This document shows, in pieces, positions 1 through 5,692 of a stretch of 25,118 bases of DNA. Positions within the stretch are counted from its first letter, which is position 1; every line of letters begins with the position of its first letter. The notes under the pieces were generated by a model. The model had not been told where the DNA came from. It saw only the letters and a program-made list of their open reading frames with translations, and ran no database searches. The DNA is taken from positions 1 through 25,118 of the forward strand of contig CAZSQM010000029.1 of the NCBI GenBank assembly GCA_964609025.1. The letters run 5' to 3'. The position numbers and the translations under genes are program-made. Origin of the DNA: SIG307 sp964609025 (GTDB taxonomy: Bacteria > Bacillota > Clostridia > Lachnospirales > Lachnospiraceae).

Positions 1-1336
1 TAATCGTTCCTGTTTTATCAAGTGCCACAATCTGTGTCCTACCCGTTTTTTCCAGTGAGACAGCCGTCTTGAAGAGAATTCCGTTTTTTGCACCCATTCC
101 ATTTCCAACCATGATGGCAACAGGTGTCGCAAGACCGAGCGCGCAAGGACAGCTAATCACCAATACAGATATTCCTCGTGCCAAAGAAAATCCTGTTGTC
201 TGTCCGACGAGAAGCCATGCAATAACGGTTATCATCGCAATTGCGATAACAGCAGGGACAAATACACCTGACACCTTGTCTGCGACCTTTGCAATCGGTG
301 CTTTTGTTGAAGCCGCATCGCTGACCATCTGGATGATTTGCGAGAGCGTAGTATCTTCACCCACTCTTGTAGCTTCACAGCGTATATAACCTGATTGATT
401 CAGCGTTCCTGCGGAAACTGCACTCCCAGCCACTTTGTCTATGGGAATACTCTCTCCTGTCAGGGTGGATTCATCTACTGCGCTGTTTCCGTCCAAAACA
501 GTTCCGTCCACGGGAATATATTCACCGGGGCGAACGGCAAAGATATCACCTTTTGCCACCTGCTCGATGGGCACAGTAATTTCTACACCATCCCGCAGAA
601 GTGTTGCAGTCTTTGGAGCCAGCTTCATCAGCCCCTTCAACGCATCAGTAGTTTTCCCTTTTGAACGTGCCTCAAGCATTTTCCCTAAGGTAATCAGCGC
701 AAGAATCGTAGCAGCCGATTCAAAGTAAAACTCGTGCATATATGACATCACTGCATCTGCGTTGCCTTTGACCTGTGCATCTGTCATAGCAAACAGGGCA
801 ACTGTGCTGTAGACGAAAGCTGCCGCAGAGCCTAATGCAACCAACGCATCCATATTCGGAGCATGGTGCCACAAGCTCTTAAAACCACTGATAAAAAACT
901 TCTGATTGATCACCATAATAACAACTGTTAACAATAACTGCAAAAGCCCCATTGCCACGTGGTTGTCATCAAAAAACGGCGGCAGCGGCCAGCCCCACAT
1001 CATATGCCCCATGGAAACATACATAAGTACAATCCAAAAGCCCAGAGAGGTGATTAACCGTTTTTTTAACATGGGAGTTTCCCTGTCCTTCAGTGCATCC
1101 TCATCAGAAGATAAACGTGTAGTTTGATCTTTATTTCCCTTTTTCAGAGATGCTTCATATCCTGCATCACGAACCGCCGCTATAATTTCCTCGGCAGATG
1201 CTGTTCCTTCCACGCCCATAGAATTGGTCAGCAGGCTCACCGAACAGAAAGTAACCCCTTTCACACCCGATACCGCTTTTTCCACGCGGGCAGTGCAGGC
1301 AGCGCAACTCATACCGGTTACTGTATATTGTTCCAT
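1..1336 (-). CDS. copA: Copper-exporting P-type ATPase CopA, 3' end missing
   Basis: P1B-type ATPase that exports Cu(I) across the cytoplasmic membrane using ATP. The first 445 codons are present; the gene runs off the left edge. Visible in order: an N-terminal heavy-metal-binding domain with GMSCAAC (C11, C14), membrane segments from about residue 90, the actuator-domain TGES (293-296), the copper-site CPC (396-398) in a transmembrane helix, and DKTGTI at the edge with the phosphorylated aspartate at residue 440. The ATP-binding domain and last membrane helices, about 300 residues in this family, lie outside the window. The ATG at 1336 is chosen because AGGAGG lies 9 bases upstream. The gene starts 17 bp after csoR ends, so the two form an operon. 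The CPC motif and the CsoR partner favour copper (or silver) over zinc/cadmium. Confidence 0.95.
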   Translation of the reverse strand, partial: MEQYTVTGMSCAACTARVEKAVSGVKGVTFCSVSLLTNSMGVEGTASAEEIIAAVRDAGYEASLKKGNKDQTTRLSSDEDALKDRETPMLKKRLITSLGFWIVLMYVSMGHMMWGWPLPPFFDDNHVAMGLLQLLLTVVIMVINQKFFISGFKSLWHHAPNMDALVALGSAAAFVYSTVALFAMTDAQVKGNADAVMSYMHEFYFESAATILALITLGKMLEARSKGKTTDALKGLMKLAPKTATLLRDGVEITVPIEQVAKGDIFAVRPGEYIPVDGTVLDGNSAVDESTLTGESIPIDKVAGSAVSAGTLNQSGYIRCEATRVGEDTTLSQIIQMVSDAASTKAPIAKVADKVSGVFVPAVIAIAMITVIAWLLVGQTTGFSLARGISVLVISCPCALGLATPVAIMVGNGMGAKNGILFKTAVSLEKTGRTQIVALDKTGTI

Positions 1337-1353
1337 AATTGATTCGCCTCCTT

Positions 1354-1665
1354 TTATTTCATGAGTTTTTGCAGAGTTGCAACTAACTCATCGATTACTT
1401 CATCCTTACCCTCACGGATATCTCTGGCAACACAGCCTTTGATGTGATGTGCCAGCAATTCCTTATTAAAAGCATTGACTGCAGCGTTCACAGCGGCAGA
1501 TTGCACCAAAATATCCGCACAATAAGCATCTTTCTCCACCATCCCCCGAATCCCGCGAATCTGACCTTCGATTCGGTTCAGACGGTGTATCAGTTTTTTT
1601 CGTTCTTTCTCTGAGCGGGCTGTCGTTTTTCCACAGCATCCGCATATTTCTTTATCAGGCATCAT
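1354..1665 (-). CDS. csoR: CsoR-family copper-sensing repressor
   Basis: Small all-helical transcriptional repressor of 103 residues that binds DNA without Cu(I) and releases it when Cu(I) binds. The family's Cys-His-Cys copper site is visible as C49, H74 and C78 (LLAHHIKGC). The N-terminal part has the usual HRLNRIEGQIRGI helix. Three extra cysteines sit at the extreme N-terminus (CGCCG, residues 8-12), outside the canonical site. Two adjacent ATG codons (1665 and 1662) follow a strong AGGAGG; either could be used. It is the first gene of an operon with copA, and its own promoter contains two palindromes typical of CsoR operators, so autoregulation is likely. A nickel- or formaldehyde-sensing relative (RcnR/FrmR) is less likely because the metal motif and neighbour fit copper. 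Confidence 0.94.
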   Translation of the reverse strand: MMPDKEICGCCGKTTARSEKERKKLIHRLNRIEGQIRGIRGMVEKDAYCADILVQSAAVNAAVNAFNKELLAHHIKGCVARDIREGKDEVIDELVATLQKLMK

Positions 1666-1682
1666 GTTTCCTCCTTCTATGT

Positions 1683-1728
1683 ATACCCCTATGGGGTATT
1701 TATATCATATACCCCATCAGGGTATATG
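1683..1728. promoter_or_regulatory. Two palindromic CsoR-like operators
   Basis: Two palindromes overlap the csoR-copA promoter. One is ATACCCC-TAT-GGGGTAT (1683-1699), just downstream of the -10 box near the expected transcription start. The other is CATATACCC-CATCA-GGGTATATG (1706-1728), with perfect 9-bp arms, filling the -35/-10 spacer. CsoR operators in other bacteria are TACCC...GGGTA palindromes, so this placement fits a copper-relieved roadblock. Binding is inferred. Confidence 0.88.
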
Positions 1729-1732
1729 TCAA
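1704..1732 (-). promoter_or_regulatory. csoR-copA promoter
   Basis: On the minus strand TTGACA (1727-1732) is followed after exactly 17 bp by TATGAT (1704-1709), a near-consensus sigma-A promoter about 40 bp before the csoR start. The spacer is filled by one of the two CsoR-like palindromes. Confidence 0.9.
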
Positions 1733-1741
1733 TACAAATTC

Positions 1742-1775
1742 AAAAAAAACGACGGTCTGATTTTTCAAACCGCCG
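1742..1775 (-). terminator. Terminator after the Rrf2/mini-ferredoxin pair
   Basis: On the minus strand an 8-bp stem (CGGTTTGA / TCAGACCG, one G-T pair, 4-base loop, 1753-1772) is followed by TCG and then eight T residues (1742-1749). It lies about 60 bp after the stop of the ferredoxin-like ORF. Confidence 0.7.
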
Positions 1776-1836
1776 AAATGTATTTTATTTTTTGACAACA
1801 CTTATGGAAAACCATTCTTTGGTACAGGTATTTCCA

Positions 1837-2103
1837 TTACGGAAATAGTTCATTTTCTTTTCTGACTGAACAAGTCTTTTTAATTGCCATAGCTTCAATG
1901 GATATCATGACACCATTGGCTTTTCTGGCATTTGCACGGCACTGCTTGACATGGCGCATACAAGAGTTGCACTTCCCGGAATCTGTTCTAAAGTCAGCCG
2001 GATTGATAGCTTGTACGGGACATCTTTCTGCACATTGTCCACACTTCACACAGTTTTTATTAGTTTCGGAACGAGTCCAGCACCACCGCTCTTTTTGTAT
2101 CAT
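1837..2103 (-). CDS. Short ferredoxin-like protein, degenerate second Fe-S motif
   Basis: An 88-residue protein resembling only the C-terminal ferredoxin part of EFR1 proteins such as the one at 2669-3424; the flavodoxin part is absent. The first cluster motif is intact (CVKCGQCAERCP; C18, C21, C24, C28). The second is CNSCMRHVKQCR: C45, C48 and C55 remain, but His51 replaces the third cysteine and Arg replaces the usual Pro after the last. The tails align recognisably (AIKKTCSV here, AIKKACSV there). Its ATG overlaps the stop of the Rrf2 gene (ATGA), which suggests translational coupling. It may be a functional small electron carrier or sensor partner with one 4Fe-4S cluster, or the remnant of a full EFR1 gene. 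An intact frame argues for some constraint. Confidence 0.65.
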   Translation of the reverse strand: MIQKERWCWTRSETNKNCVKCGQCAERCPVQAINPADFRTDSGKCNSCMRHVKQCRANARKANGVMISIEAMAIKKTCSVRKENELFP

Positions 2104-2540
2104 CTACCCATTTCAAGTATCGTATGATAGTCATTCACTATTTTTTCCATCGTGATAGATTTCATTCTGGATATCAGGTCATCTTTCAGCGTGTTATATG
2201 TTCGATCAAGCACAGCTCCGATATTTCTTCCAACTGGACAGAACGGAGATGGAGCAGAATGAACACTTATCATTTTATCAATCGCCTTCGGATCTACCGC
2301 TGCACAAATACGGTATAGAGAAATATTCTGCATCGGAACCGCAAGTTTTGCCCCACCTGTTCCAAACTTCACATCTATAATCCCATCTTTCTTCATTGCG
2401 CTGATGATATTTCTAATCGTAACTGGATTGCATCCTGTAGAGAGTGAAAGCAATTCACTTGTTACTTTGTTTTCTTCACCATATTCATTTATAAATATCA
2501 AACAATGAACCGCAATAGAACATTTATTACTGATATGCAT
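2100..2540 (-). CDS. Rrf2-family transcriptional regulator
   Basis: A 146-residue winged-helix regulator. The N-terminus has the Rrf2 pattern (CSIAVHCLIFI), then the recognition-helix region (NPVTIRNIISAMKKDGII), the wing (KFGTGGAKLA), and a C-terminal dimer helix after FCPVGRNIGAVLDRTY. The three clustered cysteines that bind Fe-S in IscR, NsrR and RirA are not seen; the cysteines are scattered (including C7 and one in the PFCPVG segment). This resembles YwnA/CymR-like Rrf2 proteins, some of which sense through a partner or a redox cysteine. A GAGGAGG-like site precedes the ATG at 2540. It is divergent from the EFR1 gene, and inverted repeats in the shared promoter make it the likely regulator of both. 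It is translationally coupled to the ferredoxin-like ORF. Confidence 0.88.
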   Translation of the reverse strand: MHISNKCSIAVHCLIFINEYGEENKVTSELLSLSTGCNPVTIRNIISAMKKDGIIDVKFGTGGAKLAVPMQNISLYRICAAVDPKAIDKMISVHSAPSPFCPVGRNIGAVLDRTYNTLKDDLISRMKSITMEKIVNDYHTILEMGR

Positions 2541-2561
2541 AATACAAGTCCTCCTCTTACC

Positions 2562-2590
2562 ATTCTACTATATAAGTTCAGTGGTGTAAA
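2562..2590 (-). promoter_or_regulatory. Promoter of the Rrf2 regulator
   Basis: On the minus strand TTTACA (2585-2590) and TAGAAT (2562-2567) are separated by 17 bp. The -35 box lies inside the first inverted repeat (2582-2606). Confidence 0.7.
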
Positions 2591-2606
2591 TATTGACGCT
2601 ACACCA
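2582..2606. promoter_or_regulatory. Inverted repeat 1, candidate Rrf2 operator
   Basis: TGGTGTA-N11-TACACCA, perfect 7-bp arms over 25 bp. It covers the -35 boxes of both divergent promoters, so one bound dimer could control both genes. Confidence 0.75.
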
Positions 2607-2621
2607 AAAAGCAGTTATAAT
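2593..2621 (+). promoter_or_regulatory. Promoter of the EFR1 gene
   Basis: TTGACG (2593-2598) and TATAAT (2616-2621) are separated by 17 bp, 47 bp before the ATG of the flavodoxin-ferredoxin gene. The -35 box is inside the first inverted repeat, and the expected start of transcription is at the edge of the second. Confidence 0.85.
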
Positions 2622-2629
2622 TTCTCTTG

Positions 2630-2654
2630 TGATGTAGTTTTATTTTTTACACCA
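2630..2654. promoter_or_regulatory. Inverted repeat 2, candidate Rrf2 operator
   Basis: TGATGTA-N11-TACACCA, the same architecture as the repeat at 2582-2606 with one arm mismatch. It sits between the expected transcription start and the AAGGAGG of the EFR1 gene. Centres of the two repeats are 48 bp apart. Confidence 0.7.
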
Positions 2655-2668
2655 AAGGAGGATTTAAC

Positions 2669-3424
2669 ATGAAATACTATCAGATTGTTTTCAGCCCTAC
2701 CGGTGGAACGGAAAGAGTGGCAAGAGCAATTACACAAAACTGGTCTCAGATCGACACCATTGATTTATGCACTCCAGATACCAATTATTCAGACATTTCC
2801 TTTGACAAAAACTCTCTTGTCCTAATTGCAATGCCATCTTTTGGCGGCGTTGCACCACAGCTTGCTTTGGATCGACTTGCCATGTTCAAAGGGAACGGAG
2901 CAAAATGTGCTGTTGTTGCAGTTTATGGAAATCGTGCTTATGAGGACACCCTCGTCCAGATGGAGGATTATGCCCAAAACGCTGGGTTCCAGGTAATTGC
3001 CGCCATCTCTGCAGTAGCGGAACATTCCATCATACACGAGTATGCAGCCGGAAGACCTAAGGAAGGTGATTGCAAAGAACTTGCAGGATTTGGTGATCAG
3101 ATTCTTGAAAAAGCCACTTGTAGCATATTATCCAAACCTTCTGTTCCAGGTAATAGACCATACAAAAAGCCCGGAAGTGGAATGGTTCCAAAAGCTGATT
3201 CCAGCTGTACCTCATGTGGTTTGTGCGCACAGAAATGTCCCGCAAGTGCTATCTCTGCAGGCACTCCCAGAGCGACTGACAAAAGTAAATGCATATCCTG
3301 TATGCGATGCGTGTCCATTTGTCCAGTTCACGCCAGAAAGGTCAGTGCTCTTATGACATCTATTGCCGCAGTAGCAATAAAGAAGGCCTGTTCTGTTGAA
3401 AAAACAAACGAATTGTTTATATAA
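2669..3424 (+). CDS. EFR1-type flavodoxin-ferredoxin fusion protein
   Basis: A 251-residue soluble redox protein with an N-terminal flavodoxin-like domain and a C-terminal two-cluster ferredoxin domain. The FMN phosphate loop is visible near the start (FSPTGGTERVA, residues 8-18). The ferredoxin motifs are CTSCGLCAQKCP (C180, C183, C186, C190) and CISCMRCVSICP (C208, C211, C214, C218), both complete, so two 4Fe-4S clusters are expected. The architecture matches the EFR1 family common in gut Clostridia; its electron partners are not known to me. The ATG at 2669 follows AAGGAGG at good spacing. It is transcribed alone, divergent from an Rrf2 regulator that is its likely controller. Confidence 0.9.
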   Translation: MKYYQIVFSPTGGTERVARAITQNWSQIDTIDLCTPDTNYSDISFDKNSLVLIAMPSFGGVAPQLALDRLAMFKGNGAKCAVVAVYGNRAYEDTLVQMEDYAQNAGFQVIAAISAVAEHSIIHEYAAGRPKEGDCKELAGFGDQILEKATCSILSKPSVPGNRPYKKPGSGMVPKADSSCTSCGLCAQKCPASAISAGTPRATDKSKCISCMRCVSICPVHARKVSALMTSIAAVAIKKACSVEKTNELFI

Positions 3425-3445
3425 AGCAATTGCTTATTATTCTAC

Positions 3446-3473
3446 CCCTCCCGACCTGTTTAGATTGGGAGGG
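3446..3473. terminator. Possible hairpin after the EFR1 gene
   Basis: CCCTCCC (3446-3452) and GGGAGGG (3467-3473) form a 7-bp GC-rich stem with a 14-base loop, 20 bp after the stop. The following bases are only weakly T-rich, so termination is uncertain. The rest of 3425-3615 shows nothing I recognise. Confidence 0.45.
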
Positions 3474-3615
3474 ATAATTTATACAGCGCATTTTCACAAT
3501 TTATGATTTGGCGGAACAAACTGCTCCACCCAATTTAATCCCTATTATAATATAACACCAGTATTTTCACCTCCAAAAAATCACCCAAGCATTTCTACCC
3601 GAGTGCCATCAAATC

Positions 3616-4440
3616 CTATTCCTCTACTTTCACTTCAAATCCGTTTTTGAAAATAAACCTTATATCGCCCTTTGCTTTCACAACCACTTCCTGAACAAGG
3701 CTGCTCCAAATCCCCGCATCGAACTCTTCAATTAAGCCGTCCTGCTTTTCCAAAGTACGAATGAACCCTTTGAATAATTCTCTCTTCGCCTTCTTCATTT
3801 CAATCTGCTCTGCGATGTCATCATACTTAGCTTTTGCCTTTTCATACCTTGCTGTAAGTTCGGCATAGCGTTTTTCATATTCGTCCTGATCTAATGCTAC
3901 CCGGCTGTTCTCTGCAATGGCAATCTGCATCTGCTCCGAAATGATATTAAGTTCTGTGATGCTATCCTGTAAATCCCTGTCAAGGGAATCCGTCTCACAG
4001 ACTATTTCCATCATAACTTTGGTATTTGCAAGAATCTCTTCCCTTTCAGAAAATAACTCGTTGGCCGCCTTGATGAACAATTCCTTTAACTCATCCTCGT
4101 TGATGTGTGGTGTCTTGCACTTGCAGCCATCGGAATACTTGTGGTTGCATCTGTAGATAACCTTTCTGTACTTGTCATTGGAATGCCAGACCTTGGCTCC
4201 ATACCAAGAACCACATTCTCCACACTTTATTATGGAAGAAAACAATCCAACTCTACTGTACTTCTGCATTCCCTTTCACCTTATAATCTCCGCCTGAACT
4301 TGGTCGAACTGGTCTGCGTTTACAATGCCCTCATGGTGTCCTTCCACATAATACTGTGGCACTTCGACATTATTGCTACCAGCTTATGAGCCAGGAAATC
4401 CTTTGTGAAAGTCTTTTACAAATGCTCTCTACCTCTGCCT
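3616..4440 (-). pseudogene. Decayed large serine recombinase (C-terminal remnant)
   Basis: The longest open piece (3616-4269, 217 codons) is the C-terminal part of a large serine recombinase: the zinc-ribbon region (FSSIIKCGECGSWYGAKVWH with a later YRC...C), then a long coiled-coil segment. Upstream, in the same frame but beyond a TGA at about 4278-4280, the recombinase domain continues (VPQYYVEGHHEGIV...DQVQAEIIR). Before that a frame change separates it from KTFTKDFLAHK, and a few codons reading AEVESI end near 4440. The catalytic serine domain (normally the first 150 residues) and much of the DNA-binding domain are missing. So there is at least one stop, one frameshift and one deletion. 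It marks a former integrative element or phage-type insertion; no attachment sites could be identified. Confidence 0.85.
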
Positions 4441-4468
4441 TGCAAAAAAGAAAATATCTTTCATGGTT

Positions 4469-5263
4469 TCAAACAAATTCTGTCATAAAAAACTCTTGAA
4501 TCATCATTTCAACTCTCTCTATGCTTATCGGTTGTTTTTTTGTTTCAAAGGTCATTATCAGATTTACGAATGGTAAGATTCCATTTTTACAGTATAGATT
4601 TATCTTGTTGCATGCATGATTCCTATATTCTTCATCATCCATCATCCCGAAATGCTCCCAATAAAAGAATTCTCCCGATGTAGGATGCCTGATTACAAAA
4701 TCCGGATATAAGGTTATCCCATCCAGCACAAGCTTTTCTTCATAACGAAACGGAATCCGGTTTTTATAAAGCAGCATATCGATAATGGCTTCCGATTTGG
4801 ATCTTAGTAGCTTTCCCTGTGTACCCTTTATTTTTAGATTTCCCTCATACTTATTACATATTTCATATTCGGCGTTCTGCCAATTCTTTAGTTCTTCATT
4901 CAACGGCATAAAATTCTTTTCAAGCAACTTCCCATACTCAGGATGAAATAACAGTTGTTCTGATTTTCCTTCCTCAGACTTCATTTTTTTAAGATACGCC
5001 TCACAAGCGGAAAGACTCTTTCTTAATTCCTTCTTTTTGTAGTCATAATACTTTTTCATGGCTAAAGCTTCCGCAAACTCTCTTTTACTCTTAGGCAGAT
5101 AAGAAGTCCCATTTTTATCTTTAACCAGCCACTTATAGCGCTCATTGTTTTTGGTACAAATCAATTCTCCCTGCGGAAATTTCTTTTCCAGACAACTTAT
5201 CTTTTCAAGCTCTTTCATGGTTTCTTCTTTTTTCCTTCTTACATCATCACACTTAATACTCAT
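4469..5263 (-). CDS. Uncharacterised PD-(D/E)xK-like nuclease-fold protein
   Basis: A 264-residue protein. The first half is charged and helical with lysine-rich coiled-coil character (about 60-130). The second half looks like a PD-(D/E)xK core: SKSEAIID (E158), a strand ending LYPDF (D188), and FFYWEHFG (E203). The usual catalytic lysine is not in its standard place: E-H-F stands where E-x-K is expected. I recall similar proteins with the WEHFGMMD segment in gut Clostridia, with no assigned role. The ATG at 5263 has an AGAGG site 7-8 bases upstream. It lies between a decayed recombinase and the 52-bp repeat array, so it may be cargo of a lost element. An active nuclease, an inactive DNA-binding fold, or a restriction-type function are all possible. 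Confidence 0.6.
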   Translation of the reverse strand: MSIKCDDVRRKKEETMKELEKISCLEKKFPQGELICTKNNERYKWLVKDKNGTSYLPKSKREFAEALAMKKYYDYKKKELRKSLSACEAYLKKMKSEEGKSEQLLFHPEYGKLLEKNFMPLNEELKNWQNAEYEICNKYEGNLKIKGTQGKLLRSKSEAIIDMLLYKNRIPFRYEEKLVLDGITLYPDFVIRHPTSGEFFYWEHFGMMDDEEYRNHACNKINLYCKNGILPFVNLIMTFETKKQPISIERVEMMIQEFFMTEFV

Positions 5264-5313
5264 AACATTCCTCTTTTCTTATTTTTTTACTTTCTACGAT
5301 TCTTGCTACCACT

Positions 5314-5665
5314 CGGGGCATATTTCGCAATTTCCCGCTTCCATGCCCCGCCGTCGGTTTCCTTGCGGGGCATTTTTCGCAATTTCTTCTCTCCATGCCC
5401 CGCCGCCGGTTTCCTTGCGGGGCATATTTCGCAATTTTCTCTTTCCATGCCCCGCCGCCGGTTTCCTTGCGGGGCATATTTCGCAATTTTCCTCTTCCAT
5501 GCCCCGCCGCCGGTTTCCTTACGGGGCATATTTCGCAATTTTCCTACTCCATGCCCCGCCGCCGGTTTCCTTACGGGGCATTTTTCGCAATTCTCCTCTT
5601 CCATGCCCCGCCGCCGGTTTCCTTACGGGGCATTTTTCGCCATTTTCTCTTTCCATGCCCCGCCG
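5314..5665. repeat. 52-bp tandem hairpin array, about 6.75 units
   Basis: Full units begin at 5341, 5393, 5445, 5497, 5549 and 5601, exactly 52 bp apart. A partial unit begins at 5653 (about 13 bases match) and a half unit precedes the array (5314-5340). Each full unit reads CCATGCCCCGCC...CGGGGCAT followed by TTCGCAATT and a pyrimidine-rich linker. ATGCCCCG and CGGGGCAT pair, so each unit forms an 8-bp hairpin (9 bp in the first three units, where CTTGCGGGG replaces CTTACGGGG). The arms do not vary; differences fall in the loop, the AT step after the stem (CATATTT or CATTTTT) and the last 9-10 bases. The array fills the gap between comEC and the next gene, both on the minus strand. T residues follow the stem only on the plus strand. 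Because 52 is not a multiple of 3, spurious ORFs cross it in several frames. Confidence 0.95.
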
Positions 5666-5692
5666 CATATTTTCCAAATCCCTATAACCTGC

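Noticed and set aside
5314..5665. CRISPR array
   Set aside because: The variable part between repeats is only about 10 bases of pyrimidine-rich sequence, the conserved part is over 40 bases, and no cas gene is near.
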